DNA from: Candidatus Neomicrothrix sp. UBA7388
GTDB lineage: Bacteria; Actinomycetota; Acidimicrobiia; Acidimicrobiales; Poriferisodalaceae
Length of the DNA stretch: 24,507 bases
NCBI GenBank assembly: GCA_002470695.1
Contig: DKNM01000075.1
Coordinates: 1,238 to 25,744, forward strand
Direction: 5' to 3'
Shown here: piece by piece, positions 15,517-24,507 of the stretch
Position numbering within the stretch: the stretch's first letter is position 1
Layout of the letters: each line of letters opens with the position of its first letter
Translations under genes and position numbers: made by a program
Notes under the pieces: generated by a model
Database searches by the model: none
Told to the model about the DNA's origin: nothing
The model's input: only the letters and a program-made list of their open reading frames with translations

Positions 15517-16647
15517 TTACTGTCCTCCTTTGCGAAGCGCATCCAAACCGGGAAGCGAACCAAGTTCAAGCAGCTCCAAGCTCGCTCCTCCTCCGGTGCT
15601 TACATGATCCATATAGGGCGTCAGGCCAAACTCTGAGACAGCTGCAGCACTATCTCCCCCTCCGACGACCGTATACGCCTTTGAGTCAGCTAACGATTGC
15701 GCCACCGCCCGCGTTCCAGCGGCAAACCGAGCATCTTCAAATAGCCCCATCGGTCCATTCCAAAAGACAGTCCTAGCATCGTGAATTAGGTCCCCGAACT
15801 CAGCAGCACTCCCAGGGCCAATGTCTAACCCCCTCCACCCTTCGGGCAGCGACCGCCCCATTTGTCGAACTTCGCCATCCCCGCTCAGGGCAGTGATATC
15901 GCTTGGTAGAAGAATACTCGCACCTGAAGAAAGCAGCCTTTCGCAAGCCGCCACCTGCTCTTCTTCACATAGAGAGTCGCCAATGTTATGACCTAAGGCT
16001 TTCAAAAAGGTGAAGCACATCCCACCGCCTATCGCCAGGTTGTCTACTACGTCGAGAAGACTCTCGATAACGCCCAGCTTGTCGCTGATCTTTGCGCCTC
16101 CTAAGACTGCAAGAAAGGGCCTCTGGGGCTGTGCTCTCATGCTTCCCAGCACACCTACTTCTTTTTCCAAAAGCCGGCCCGACGCCGACGGTAGCAGTGA
16201 CGGCGGTCCGACAATGGACGCGTGAGCGCGATGGGACACACCGAAGGCATCATTGACGTAACCATCAAATGGTGAGCCGCCTGCACCTAAGGTCAAAAAC
16301 GATGAAAACTTTTCTGAATTATCAACCTCTCCGGAATCGAATCGGAGGTTTTCAAGCATCTCCACTCCCGGCATTAGCTCCTCTACGCGAGGTCTAAGTA
16401 CTTCGATTGAGTACCGAGGATCAAATGTGCCATCAGGACGCCCGAAATGCGTGCAAATGACTACAGAGGCGTCTCTCTCCAAGAGCCAGGATACTGTAGG
16501 CACTGCGCTCCGGATTCGCATGTCATCGACAATTTCACCATCTCTAACTGGAACATTGAAATCGCAACGAACCAAGATTCGCTTGCCCGATAAACCGCCC
16601 AAACGAGCTTCCAAATCTTCAAGCGAAGGCACTGTTGAAATGTTCAC
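15517..16647 (-). CDS. pgk: Phosphoglycerate kinase
   Basis: Transfers phosphate between 1,3-bisphosphoglycerate and ADP in glycolysis. Seen in the sequence are the N-terminal substrate loop RCDFNVPVRDG, 'THFGRPDG' (usually GRPKG), 'DAFGVSHRAHAS', the nucleotide-domain 'VLGGAKISDKLGVI', 'AIGGGM', 'FWNGPMGLFE' and the C-terminal 'VVGGGDSAAAV' and 'STGGGASLELLE'. The open frame begins at a TTG at 16674, overlapping gap by 20 bases. I prefer the GTG at 16647 (376 aa), which follows the gap stop by seven bases; a GTG at 16632 is also possible. Length is slightly short for the family. Confidence 0.95.
   Translation of the reverse strand: MNISTVPSLEDLEARLGGLSGKRILVRCDFNVPVRDGEIVDDMRIRSAVPTVSWLLERDASVVICTHFGRPDGTFDPRYSIEVLRPRVEELMPGVEMLENLRFDSGEVDNSEKFSSFLTLGAGGSPFDGYVNDAFGVSHRAHASIVGPPSLLPSASGRLLEKEVGVLGSMRAQPQRPFLAVLGGAKISDKLGVIESLLDVVDNLAIGGGMCFTFLKALGHNIGDSLCEEEQVAACERLLSSGASILLPSDITALSGDGEVRQMGRSLPEGWRGLDIGPGSAAEFGDLIHDARTVFWNGPMGLFEDARFAAGTRAVAQSLADSKAYTVVGGGDSAAAVSEFGLTPYMDHVSTGGGASLELLELGSLPGLDALRKGGQ
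15524..15530 (-). promoter_or_regulatory. Strong ribosome binding site of tpiA inside the pgk end
   Basis: AAGGAGG on the minus strand, seven bases before the tpiA ATG, embedded in the last codons of pgk. It is the clearest ribosome site in the minus-strand block. Confidence 0.8.
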
Positions 16648-16654
16648 CTCTGTC

Positions 16655-17656
16655 TCAACCGCATGTAATTGCAACTAAGTCAACTAAGCGATTCGAATAG
16701 CCCCACTCGTTGTCATACCAGCCACTCACCTTCACAAGGTTGTCCATCGTCATAGTGAGACCAGCATCGAATACGCAACTGGAAGGGTCTCCGACTATGT
16801 CCGCCGAGACCAGCGGATCTTCGCTGTAAGACAATATGCCAGCTAGCGGTGCCGTTGACGCCGCCACCTTAAATGCCTCGTTGATCTCATCCACAGATGG
16901 AGCCGAATCTAGAACTGCAGTGAAGTCGGTGATGGAACCGTCAGGAATCGGAACTCGCAGCGAGGTGCCGTCAAGTTTCCCGTTCATTGACTGCAAGACC
17001 AGCCCCGTTGCTCTGGCCGCTCCCGTGGACGTGGGAATGATATTTACGGCGGAAGCGCGCGCTCGCCTTAAATCACTGTGAGGGCCGTCCACAAGCGACT
17101 GATCACCTGTATACGCGTGAACTGTTGTCATAAGCCCTTTCTCAACCCCGAATGCCTGATCAAGCACTTGGACCATGGGGACGAAACAATTCGTCGTGCA
17201 ACTCGCATTAGAAATCACTTTGTGAGATGACGAATCAAACTCACCATCGTTAACACCGACAACAATCGTGGAATCAGCGCCGTTGGCAGGGGCCGAGACA
17301 ATGACTAAAGGCGCCCCGGCATCTAAGTGCATAGCTGCCTTATCTCTGTCAGTGAAAATTCCCGTCGATTCAATAACCACGTCAACTCCGAGTTCACCCC
17401 AAGGCAAATCTCCAGGATTCCGTTCCGACAGAACTTGAAGCAAGTGACCATCGATGGATATTCCGCCATCGACCGCAGAAATGTCATTCGGAAGGTTGCC
17501 AAGCACCGAGTCATACTTCAGAAGATGCGCCATCGTTGTTTGATCACCAAGGTCGTTAACGGCCACGATTTCAACATCGGCAGCTTGCTTCTGAACGGCT
17601 CGAAAAAAGTTTCTACCAATACGGCCAAAGCCGTTAATACCAACACGCACAGTCAC
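16655..17656 (-). CDS. gap: Glyceraldehyde-3-phosphate dehydrogenase, type I
   Basis: NAD-dependent glycolytic dehydrogenase that phosphorylates glyceraldehyde-3-phosphate. The N-terminal NAD motif VRVGINGFGRIGR is followed by an NDLGD segment whose Asp favours NAD. The catalytic motif SNASCTTN carries the active Cys, with the helper His in TVHAYTGDQ. The C-terminal 'WYDNEWGYSNRLVDLV' is diagnostic. Two GTG starts are possible: 17668 adds four residues, while 17656 gives the usual family start MTVRVGING and has GAAG six bases upstream, so 17656 is preferred. It is first of gap-pgk-tpiA. In most Actinobacteria the preceding genes are yvcK and whiA, but here rapZ lies directly upstream. Confidence 0.96.
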   Translation of the reverse strand: MTVRVGINGFGRIGRNFFRAVQKQAADVEIVAVNDLGDQTTMAHLLKYDSVLGNLPNDISAVDGGISIDGHLLQVLSERNPGDLPWGELGVDVVIESTGIFTDRDKAAMHLDAGAPLVIVSAPANGADSTIVVGVNDGEFDSSSHKVISNASCTTNCFVPMVQVLDQAFGVEKGLMTTVHAYTGDQSLVDGPHSDLRRARASAVNIIPTSTGAARATGLVLQSMNGKLDGTSLRVPIPDGSITDFTAVLDSAPSVDEINEAFKVAASTAPLAGILSYSEDPLVSADIVGDPSSCVFDAGLTMTMDNLVKVSGWYDNEWGYSNRLVDLVAITCG

Positions 17657-17747
17657 AGGATGCTTCACTTTCTAAAAGGCAATAGAGATGCATCTGAATG
17701 TCTACCCCATGGCCTCAGGGCAGGGGCGAATTGATGGGCTACTTCTA

Positions 17748-18617
17748 TTATTCTTTTCTCTCGAGGTCTCTGTGTCGAGTTCGCAGCAAGTGGCCACTTT
17801 CATCGAGAATGCGGCTAATTTCCTCCGCTATTACAACGCTTCTGTGACGGCCCCCAGTACACCCAAAGGCAATAGTCAAATAGGCTTTACCTTCGTCCAC
17901 ATAGGATGGAACAAGAAATTCGAGCAGCGGACAAAGACGTTTCAAGAACTCAGAAGTGGCCGACTCGCTGAGCACATAATTTCGAACGCCTTGCTCCAGA
18001 CCGGTTTTCGGACGCAAGTCCTGAACCCAGTGCGGATTGGGGAGAAACCGGCAGTCGATCACTAAATCCGCTTCGGTTGGGACTCCATATTTGTACCCAA
18101 ATGACATAACGGTCGTTTGCATGAAATGTTCACGACTAGCGCCACCGAACACTTCAACTACTCGGGATTTCAGTTCATGAACAATGAGACCTCCCGTGTC
18201 TATGACTAGGTCCGCTTCCTGCCTAATCGGCTCCAGCAGCCTCCGTTCACGTTCAATAGCATCTGCAACGGACTCGCTTTCGACACTCAACGGATGACGA
18301 CGACGGGTTTGGTCATACCTCCTCAGAAGCACATCTGTCGCTGCATCAACAAAAATCACTTTGACTCGCGCCGAAGATCCCCTCAGCTCTTCCAAGAAAC
18401 GAAGTAAGTCTTCGTGCGATTCATGGGAACCAGCTACAAGCGCCAAACGATCTGCTACCGAGCCGGGGCGAGAAAGCAGATCTGCAGCCGCGGACAACAA
18501 GCTTGACGGCAAGTTGTCGATAACAAACCAACCAAGGTCTTCCAAGGTATTAGCTACAGTCGACCTCCCAGCACCCGATAGTCCCGCTACTACAACAAAG
18601 TCGACACTTTCGGCCAT
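17748..18617 (-). CDS. rapZ: RapZ (YvcJ) family nucleotide-binding protein
   Basis: A 289-aa RapZ/YvcJ-family protein. The Walker A motif GLSGAGRS is at 12-19 (Arg in place of the usual Lys), DNLP at 34-37, SFGYKYG at 172-178, DCRFLPNP at 188-195 and the strongly conserved GCTGGRHRSV at 252-261. In E. coli RapZ binds small RNAs and controls glucosamine-6-phosphate synthase; in Gram-positive bacteria the role is less clear, with links to nucleotide binding and late competence. The gene follows the methyltransferase by 31 bases and precedes gap by about 90, without yvcK or whiA. The ATG at 18617 matches the family N-terminus. Confidence 0.92.
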   Translation of the reverse strand: MAESVDFVVVAGLSGAGRSTVANTLEDLGWFVIDNLPSSLLSAAADLLSRPGSVADRLALVAGSHESHEDLLRFLEELRGSSARVKVIFVDAATDVLLRRYDQTRRRHPLSVESESVADAIERERRLLEPIRQEADLVIDTGGLIVHELKSRVVEVFGGASREHFMQTTVMSFGYKYGVPTEADLVIDCRFLPNPHWVQDLRPKTGLEQGVRNYVLSESATSEFLKRLCPLLEFLVPSYVDEGKAYLTIAFGCTGGRHRSVVIAEEISRILDESGHLLRTRHRDLERKE

Positions 18618-18648
18618 CTACAGATGTTATGCCGCTATTGCCTTACGT

Positions 18649-19371
18649 TCACCGCTTCTCGCAAACCAAAACTAAAAGTCGCGGGATATGTGCCGCCGAT
18701 GAATAGGCGGGACTCTGAGTTAAGAATCCCGGTGGCGGCGCTGGCTCGAGCATCCGGGTTACGGAAAGTTCGTTTTCGCTTAACTCATTGACGTACGAAC
18801 TCAATGGCCGATGCACAAAGGGGATATGAACCCCGAGTTCGACCTCTTCGACTGTCTCCTGAACGGTTAAGTAATCGCCCACGCGCCAATATTGGTCCGT
18901 TGGATCACTCATATGATCCTCCACCCAACCACTACCAGGTGTCTGCAATAAGGGGTGGTTCAGCATGAGAACAAAACGGCCCCCTGGCACGAGAATTCGC
19001 GATACCTCTGCGACGGCCACCGACATATCGGTGACGTGTTCGAAGACTAAACACGCTAGGACGGCATCAAACGAGGAGGCCCTAAAAGGAAGGTCCGAAG
19101 CGGAACCCCGTACATATTTTTCGCTCAAAGCTCGCTCGCCCGCAACAGAGACTTGGGCCCAAGATGCGTCAACGCCCACACTCAACTGGCTCCCAACACT
19201 CGCCGCTCGCGTTGTCTGACCTTCACCGCATCCAATGTCTAGAACCCTGGGAAAACCCTCCAAAAGCCCTTCTAGAAGGGGCAGAATCTGCTCTTCGTAC
19301 TCAGGGTCAGCGCCCTTGGTGAACCCTTCTTGCCACCAAGAAGCATTTACCTCCCAAAGCTCTTCAGTCAC
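18649..19371 (-). CDS. Class I SAM-dependent methyltransferase (Methyltransf_11 type)
   Basis: A 240-aa methyltransferase. SAM motif I is VLDIGCGEGQ at 43-52, Asp68 (VGVDAS) is the ribose-binding acid, 'ASDLPFRASSFDAVLACLVFEHV' is motif II/III, and 'ILVPGGRFVLMLNHP' completes the Rossmann core. The N-terminal 'WQEGFTKGADPEYEEQILPLL' and the C-terminal substrate region are like those of small-molecule methyltransferases. The substrate is unknown. The start is a GTG overlapping the uvrC stop as GTGA, so it is translationally coupled to uvrC and is a member of the uvrC-rapZ transcript. Confidence 0.88.
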   Translation of the reverse strand: MTEELWEVNASWWQEGFTKGADPEYEEQILPLLEGLLEGFPRVLDIGCGEGQTTRAASVGSQLSVGVDASWAQVSVAGERALSEKYVRGSASDLPFRASSFDAVLACLVFEHVTDMSVAVAEVSRILVPGGRFVLMLNHPLLQTPGSGWVEDHMSDPTDQYWRVGDYLTVQETVEEVELGVHIPFVHRPLSSYVNELSENELSVTRMLEPAPPPGFLTQSPAYSSAAHIPRLLVLVCEKR

Positions 19372-21227
19372 TTAATTCCTTGGGTCTTTTCATGAACAGC
19401 CACTGCCACTGCGTCAGGAAGCCACGACAACCCTTGTAGCTCATCGAGAGAAGCTTTCTGCACACGGCGCACTCCGCCAAACTCTTTTATTAAACGCTTC
19501 TTCCTCACTTCCCCGAGTCCTGAAATACCGTCAAGCACGCTGCGAGTCATGCGCTTATTACGCAAAACGCGATGATAGGAGACCGCGAACCGGTGACTCT
19601 CATCCCGAATGCGCTGCAGCAAGTAGAGCGCTTCTGAGCCACGCGGCAATTCAATCGGGTCCGAACGGCCAGCCATAAAGACCTCTTCGAACCGTTTGGC
19701 GAGGGCCACCGCAGGGATCTCTTCTTCTAAACCCAAAGATTTGAGGACTCCCATAGCAACCCCCAACTGCCCTTTACCTCCATCTACCACCAGCAATTGT
19801 GGCGGGTACGAGAACTTGGAATCGGTGCTGCGTGGAGCATCTCTCTCAGCAAGGTAATTCTCGAACCTCCGAGATAAGACTTCCTCCATCGCTGCATAGT
19901 CATCGTTGCCCCCCACTCCGCGAATTTTAAACCTTCGGTATTCGCTCTTTCTCGGTAAGGCGTCTTCCAGAACAACCATCGAACCAACATAGTCAGTGCC
20001 TTGCAAATGACTCATGTCGTAGCACTCGATCCGAAGAGGCGCTTCGGGCAGCTCCAGATGCTTTTTTAATTCCTCTAGGGCGCGCGCTCTACTGTTGTGG
20101 TCAGTGCCGCGTTTTAGGCGGTGCCTACCAAAGGACTCCCTGGCATTCTTTGTGGCGGTTTCATGCAATCCGCGCTTGTCGCCTCTTTGAGGAACGCGAA
20201 TTTCCACACGAGAGCCTCGTTGCTTGCTAAGCCACTGCTCATAGAGAGTTTGGTTATCTGGAAGAGCCGGTACATAGACATTCTTGGGCATACCAATCGG
20301 GTTGTCAGAGTGGTATAGGTCTTCAATGATTCGCGCCATGAGATCTGGTTGCGTTATATCTTCCACTTTGTCAACAATTGAGCCCCGTTGACCCATTACC
20401 CGACCTTTTCGCACATAGAAGATTTGGATCGATGCCTCAAGTTCGTCATCATGGACGCCGATTACATCGAAGTCTTCGTTGGTAGCTCCTGCTATCTGCC
20501 GTTTTTCGATCGCTTTTTCTACGCTTCCTAAGCGATCTCGGAGGCGGGCGGCTAACTCAAACTCCAAAGTGGAGCTCGCGTCCTTCATTCTTTTTTTGAG
20601 ATCAGCTACGACCGCGCTTGTGTCGCCCTCAAGAAATCTGATGAGCTCGCGGACCAGCGCTTCGTAACTCTCTTTTGAGACCTTCCCAACACATGGACCG
20701 GCACATTGTTCTATATGAAACAACAAGCAGGGGCGGCCAAGCCTTTGGTGTTCCAACATCTTGTTGTCACTGCAAGTTCGGATTGGGAAAGTTCGAAGCA
20801 GTAAATCAAGGGTTTCCCTTATGGCGTGAGCGTGACCAAAAGGCCCGAAGTAACGATTACCGCGTTTGCGTTGCCCCCGCATAACAGTGGCTCTTGGCCA
20901 TGTATCTTTCGATGTTATGGCGAGAAACGGGTAGGACTTGTCGTCTCGTAGCCGCACATTAAAACGGGGCTGGTGGCGCTGGATTAGGCTGTATTCGAGC
21001 ATCAGCGCGTCTACCTCAGTAGCAACTTCGATCCATTCAACAGACGCAGACGCGTTGAGCATTTGCACCGTGCGGGGATGGAGGTTTTTAGCATCCTGAA
21101 AGTAACTATTGAGCCTATTGCGAAGGCTCTTTGCCTTGCCCACATAGGTGATGCGACCAGACTTGTCCTTGAATTGATAACTACCGGGCTCATCAGGCAC
21201 CGAGCCCGCTTCGGGTCGCAAAGGCAT
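19368..21227 (-). CDS. uvrC: UvrC, excinuclease ABC subunit C
   Basis: A 619-aa full-length UvrC, which makes the 3' and 5' cuts in nucleotide excision repair. The N-terminal GIY-YIG nuclease has GSY at 15-17 (in place of GIY), YVGKAKSLRNR at 28-38. The cysteine cluster Cys152, Cys167, Cys175, Cys179 matches the iron-sulfur ligands of UvrC. The UVR motif is at about 204-238, the RNase H-like nuclease has Asp404 (ECYDMSH), Asp482 (VVDGGKG) and His545 (RDESHRFA), and tandem HhH motifs lie at 567-605. uvrA ends 29 bases upstream. The ATG at 21227 has no near ribosome site. Confidence 0.96.
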   Translation of the reverse strand: MPLRPEAGSVPDEPGSYQFKDKSGRITYVGKAKSLRNRLNSYFQDAKNLHPRTVQMLNASASVEWIEVATEVDALMLEYSLIQRHQPRFNVRLRDDKSYPFLAITSKDTWPRATVMRGQRKRGNRYFGPFGHAHAIRETLDLLLRTFPIRTCSDNKMLEHQRLGRPCLLFHIEQCAGPCVGKVSKESYEALVRELIRFLEGDTSAVVADLKKRMKDASSTLEFELAARLRDRLGSVEKAIEKRQIAGATNEDFDVIGVHDDELEASIQIFYVRKGRVMGQRGSIVDKVEDITQPDLMARIIEDLYHSDNPIGMPKNVYVPALPDNQTLYEQWLSKQRGSRVEIRVPQRGDKRGLHETATKNARESFGRHRLKRGTDHNSRARALEELKKHLELPEAPLRIECYDMSHLQGTDYVGSMVVLEDALPRKSEYRRFKIRGVGGNDDYAAMEEVLSRRFENYLAERDAPRSTDSKFSYPPQLLVVDGGKGQLGVAMGVLKSLGLEEEIPAVALAKRFEEVFMAGRSDPIELPRGSEALYLLQRIRDESHRFAVSYHRVLRNKRMTRSVLDGISGLGEVRKKRLIKEFGGVRRVQKASLDELQGLSWLPDAVAVAVHEKTQGIK

Positions 21228-21256
21228 ATCTGAATATTATTGGCTAATTGAATCCT

Positions 21257-24106
21257 TTAGTTCCCAAGTGACGAAGCCAGAAATCGACCAGTGTGACTCC
21301 CCGCTACTTCGATCACCTTTTCTGGTGGCCCACTTGCTACCACAAGCCCTCCGCCATCACCCCCTTCGGGTCCCATATCGACTATCCAGTCAGCAGTTTT
21401 AATGACATCCAAATTGTGCTCGATAACCACGACAGTATTTCCCTGATCGACAAGCCTGTTAAGGACTCCCAGCAAACGGCGAATATCTTCAAAGTGCAAA
21501 CCCGTAGTCGGCTCGTCAAGGATGTAGATGGTGTGACCGGTGGGTCTCTTAGCTAATTCACTGGCAAGTTTCACCCTTTGAGCCTCGCCTCCAGAGAGAG
21601 TCGTAGCTGGTTGACCCAACCTGATATACCCAAGCCCGACGTCGACCAGTGTCTGCATATGGCGCGCGATTGGTGGCTGCGCCGAAAAGAACTCAAGGGC
21701 CTCTTCGCAAGGCATTGCTAGAACATCTGCAATGGTCATGCCTTTAAACCGCACTTCCAGTGTTTCTCGGTTATAACGAGCACCTTTGCATATTTCACAG
21801 GGAACATACACATCAGGCAAGAAGTGCATCTCTATCTTTATAGTGCCATCACCAGAGCACGCTTCACAGCGACCTCCTTTAACGTTGAAACTGAACCGGC
21901 CAGGCATATAGCCGCGCACTTTCGACTCATTCGTGGCCGCGAAAAGCTTGCGAATATTGTCGAAAGCACCTGTATAGGTGGCCGGGTTAGACCTTGGCGT
22001 GCGCCCGATTGGAGATTGATCGATATCGATAACTTTGTCTAAGTTCTCCCAACCATCAACAGAAGTGTGCAGACCTGGGACATCCTTAGATTTATAAATG
22101 CGCTGCATCAGAGCCTTGCGCAAAATTTCGTTGACTAGGGTGCTCTTTCCGGACCCGGAAACTCCGGTAACCGCCACAAAACAACCCAAGGGGATTTCTA
22201 CATCGATCGACCTTAAGTTGTTTTCTCTGGCGCCTCGAATCACGAGGGACTGCGCGAGCGGCGTTCGTCGTTCCTCGGGAACATCGATGCTCCTCAGGCC
22301 CTCCAGGTAATCACCTGTAATGGAACCCGGAATACCAGCCAAACCTTCGGCTGGTCCGCTGTAGATGATCTCTCCGCCGTGTTCTCCTGCTCCAGGGCCA
22401 ATATCAACTACCCAGTCGGCCTCCACTATTGTTTCTTGATCGTGTTCGACCACCAGAACCGTATTGCCCAAGTCTCGCAGGTTTTGCAAAGTCTCAATCA
22501 GCCGCCGATTATCTCTTTGATGCAAGCCAATTGAGGGTTCGTCAAGCACATACAGCACTCCCTCCAAGCCACTTCCGATTTGGCTTGCAAGCCTAATCCT
22601 CTGGGCCTCTCCCCCAGCCAGCGTCGCTGCCGAGCGATTCAGAGTCAGATAGTCAAGACCTACGTCTAAAAGAAAGTTCAGTCGCGCATCAATCTCTTTA
22701 ATGATTGGCGCAGCAATAATCGACTCTCGTTCATTGAGCGAAAGACCATCGATGATCTTTGCAGCTTCCCCGATTGAGGCAGCGCAAAGTTCATCGATGT
22801 TTCGACCAGCTACTCGCACCGCCAATGAGACCTCATTCAACCGGGCGCCCGCACATGTCCCACAGGGAACCTCACGCATGTACCCCTCGATTCGATCCCT
22901 CGAATGGTCGCTATCAGTGTCTGAATGGCGTCGCTGCAAAGTCGGGATTACGCCCTCCCAATGCGTTGTGTAACTCCTGCTTCGCCCGTAGCGATTGCGA
23001 TAACGAACGGTAAATGTCCGATTTTGCGCACTGCCATAAAGTAAAAGTTTCTTCTGTTTGGCCGTCAACTTGGACCACGGCTTATCGATCGGGATATCGA
23101 ATTCGTCTCCAGTGGCCTTCAAAAGCCGGCCGTACCATCTGCTTGCACCTGTAGCGAAGGGGGCAATAGCCCCCTCTTCGATTGAAAGATCAGCGTTCGG
23201 GACAATTAACTCAGGATCTACTTCGAACCGAGTGCCTAATCCGTCGCAAGTGCCGCAGGCCCCATATGGAGAATTAAAAGAGAAATTTCGCGGAGCCAAC
23301 TCCTCAAAAGAACGGCCAGTCTGAGGAGAAAATAGGTGCTGGCTATATGTCAGTAGCTCCGATTCTTTGCCCTTCGAAACTATTTCCACCCAAACATGCC
23401 CTTCGGCAAGGGCTAAAGCCGCCTCTACTGACTCCGTCAATCGCTGTTCAATACCGGGACGTAATACCAGCCGGTCTACGACTACCTCAATATCGTGATT
23501 TACATATCGGTCAAGTCGTTCTTCGGGAAGAATCTCAGCCTCGCTTAAATCAACCATTTCGCCATCAACGCGGGCCCGCACGTAGCCCTGCGACGCTAAA
23601 TCACCTAGCAGACTGTGATACTCCCCTTTTCGACCTCGCACTACGGGCGCTAGAACTTGAAAGCGCTCATCTTCCTCAAGTCCGAGGATCCGATCGACGA
23701 TCTGTTGCGGCGTTTGACGTTGAACTACCTCTCCAGTTTCCGGATCGTGTTGAACACCGACGCGGGCGTAGAGGAGTCTCAGGTAATCGTAGATTTCCGT
23801 AATGGTGCCAACGGTGGAACGTGGGTTTCGACTCGCGCTTTTCTGATCTATGGAGATAGCCGGCGACAAACCCTCCAGGAAGTCCACGTCAGGTTTATCC
23901 ATTTGACCAAGAAATTGTCGAGCATAAGCCGACAGCGATTCAACATACCTGCGCTGCCCTTCTGCATAAATCGTGTCGAACGCTAGTGATGACTTGCCGC
24001 TTCCAGACAGTCCGGTGAAAACGATGAGCTGGTCTCTTGGCAGCTCAACTTCGACGTTGCGCAGATTGTTTTCGCGGGCGCCACGAACGATTAGTTGATC
24101 TCCCAT
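21257..24106 (-). CDS. uvrA: UvrA, excinuclease ABC subunit A
   Basis: A 949-aa UvrA with both ABC modules, the damage-recognition ATPase of nucleotide excision repair. Walker A motifs GLSGSGKSS (32-40) and GVSGSGKST (648-656), signatures LAGGEAQR (496-503) and LSGGEAQR (837-844), and Walker B LYVLDEPS (518-525) and YILDEPT (861-867) are all intact. Two zinc modules are seen: Cys284, 287, 415, 418 and Cys747, 750, 770, 773. The ATG at 24106 gives the normal family start. It has no strong ribosome site. uvrB, often next to uvrA, is not in the window; uvrC follows directly. No GAACnnnnGTTC-type SOS box is seen upstream. Confidence 0.98.
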   Translation of the reverse strand: MGDQLIVRGARENNLRNVEVELPRDQLIVFTGLSGSGKSSLAFDTIYAEGQRRYVESLSAYARQFLGQMDKPDVDFLEGLSPAISIDQKSASRNPRSTVGTITEIYDYLRLLYARVGVQHDPETGEVVQRQTPQQIVDRILGLEEDERFQVLAPVVRGRKGEYHSLLGDLASQGYVRARVDGEMVDLSEAEILPEERLDRYVNHDIEVVVDRLVLRPGIEQRLTESVEAALALAEGHVWVEIVSKGKESELLTYSQHLFSPQTGRSFEELAPRNFSFNSPYGACGTCDGLGTRFEVDPELIVPNADLSIEEGAIAPFATGASRWYGRLLKATGDEFDIPIDKPWSKLTAKQKKLLLYGSAQNRTFTVRYRNRYGRSRSYTTHWEGVIPTLQRRHSDTDSDHSRDRIEGYMREVPCGTCAGARLNEVSLAVRVAGRNIDELCAASIGEAAKIIDGLSLNERESIIAAPIIKEIDARLNFLLDVGLDYLTLNRSAATLAGGEAQRIRLASQIGSGLEGVLYVLDEPSIGLHQRDNRRLIETLQNLRDLGNTVLVVEHDQETIVEADWVVDIGPGAGEHGGEIIYSGPAEGLAGIPGSITGDYLEGLRSIDVPEERRTPLAQSLVIRGARENNLRSIDVEIPLGCFVAVTGVSGSGKSTLVNEILRKALMQRIYKSKDVPGLHTSVDGWENLDKVIDIDQSPIGRTPRSNPATYTGAFDNIRKLFAATNESKVRGYMPGRFSFNVKGGRCEACSGDGTIKIEMHFLPDVYVPCEICKGARYNRETLEVRFKGMTIADVLAMPCEEALEFFSAQPPIARHMQTLVDVGLGYIRLGQPATTLSGGEAQRVKLASELAKRPTGHTIYILDEPTTGLHFEDIRRLLGVLNRLVDQGNTVVVIEHNLDVIKTADWIVDMGPEGGDGGGLVVASGPPEKVIEVAGSHTGRFLASSLGN

Positions 24107-24130
24107 TGTTTCGGGAGCCTATCCCGCCAC

Positions 24131-24159
24131 TTGGGTTGATACGGGAACTATCAACCAAA
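24131..24159. promoter_or_regulatory. Inverted repeat between the partial dehydrogenase and uvrA
   Basis: GGTTGATA (24134-24141) pairs with TATCAACC (24149-24156) around a seven-base loop, extended by one mismatch and two further pairs. It sits 24 bases before the uvrA start. There is no adjacent T-run, so it may be a weak terminator of the dehydrogenase gene or an operator of uvrA. Confidence 0.4.
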
Positions 24160-24162
24160 TTG

Positions 24163-24507
24163 CTAGATCATTACTACGGATCTCAGCACTTCACCGCGCT
24201 CCATCCTGTTGAAGGCTTCTTCCACACCCTCAATACCTATTTTTTCTGAGACAAATCGTTCAAGGTCCAAACGTCCTTGCAAGTACAAGTCAATTAGCAT
24301 CGGAAAATCCCGAGACGGCAAGCAATCTCCATACCAGGAGCTTTTCAGCGAGCCCCCTCGTCCAAAAACTTCGATCATAGGTAAATCGATCCGCACCTCA
24401 GGGTTGGGCACACCGACAAGCACTAGCGTCCCAGCTAAATCACGAGCAAAAAAGGCTTGCTTGTAAGCTTCCGGATGGCCGACTGCTTCAATTGCCACGT
24501 CAACACC
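24163..24507 (-). CDS. Zinc-dependent alcohol dehydrogenase, C-terminal part (truncated by window)
   Basis: The minus-strand frame is open at the window end and stops with TAG at 24163-24165. The visible 114 residues read [19 protein letters not shown] and so on, the second half of the nucleotide-binding domain and the C-terminal tail of a medium-chain zinc alcohol dehydrogenase. '[19 protein letters not shown]', '[40 protein letters not shown]' and '[20 protein letters not shown]' are typical. It is of the same broad type as the protein encoded at 9511-10614 but clearly divergent in its tail, so it is not a recent duplicate. The gene ends 56 bases before uvrA on the same strand. Confidence 0.88.
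   Translation of the reverse strand, partial: GVDVAIEAVGHPEAYKQAFFARDLAGTLVLVGVPNPEVRIDLPMIEVFGRGGSLKSSWYGDCLPSRDFPMLIDLYLQGRLDLERFVSEKIGIEGVEEAFNRMERGEVLRSVVMI

Noticed and set aside
17701..17725. GC-rich CCCC...GGGG partial palindrome between rapZ and gap
   Set aside because: The stem has several mismatches and no supporting context; likely chance.
24107..24162. SOS (LexA) box upstream of uvrA
   Set aside because: No GAACnnnnGTTC-type palindrome is present; the only repeat has the half-site GGTTGATA.

Overview
The window reads as part of an actinobacterial chromosome of moderate GC (near half by eye), most likely a marine Acidimicrobiia-type organism. This placement is inference. It rests on the uvrA-uvrC-rapZ-gap-pgk-tpiA-secG core block typical of Actinobacteria, a flavin/deazaflavin split-barrel oxidoreductase, and an accessory set of PhyH dioxygenase, SDR, Baeyer-Villiger-type monooxygenase and carotenoid oxygenase genes of the kind common in marine actinobacteria. 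No insertion sequence, phage gene or CRISPR array was seen.

Region 1 (1-7113) is a catabolic-looking accessory block. It holds the end of a phytanoyl-CoA dioxygenase-like gene, an SDR, a convergent alpha/beta hydrolase with a probable SCP2-like N-terminal domain, a carotenoid oxygenase with all four iron histidines, an unrecognised 442-aa probable beta-propeller coupled to it, and a long Baeyer-Villiger-type flavin monooxygenase. Together these enzymes could cleave an isoprenoid, apocarotenoid or stilbene-like substrate, turn the ketone into an ester, hydrolyse the ester and oxidise the alcohol. This pathway is a hypothesis.

Region 2 (7114-10614) starts with a 426-bp stretch that has no confident gene but contains a possible 29-aa membrane peptide. 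It continues with a PPOX-class split-barrel protein, an overlapping DHA2-type MFS exporter and a zinc alcohol dehydrogenase, all on the plus strand.

Region 3 (10684-24507) lies entirely on the minus strand. In transcription order it contains the end of a second zinc alcohol dehydrogenase, uvrA, uvrC, a SAM methyltransferase, rapZ, gap, pgk, tpiA, a thioredoxin-fused protein of unknown function, secG, a class II tRNA-Leu with anticodon AAG, a CobW/COG0523 GTPase and a WD40 protein. yvcK and whiA, which usually separate rapZ from gap in Actinobacteria, are absent here. The cobW-WD40 pair is joined by an ATGA overlap. It is preceded by a Zur-box-like palindrome that overlaps a probable leaderless -10 element, which suggests zinc-responsive control.
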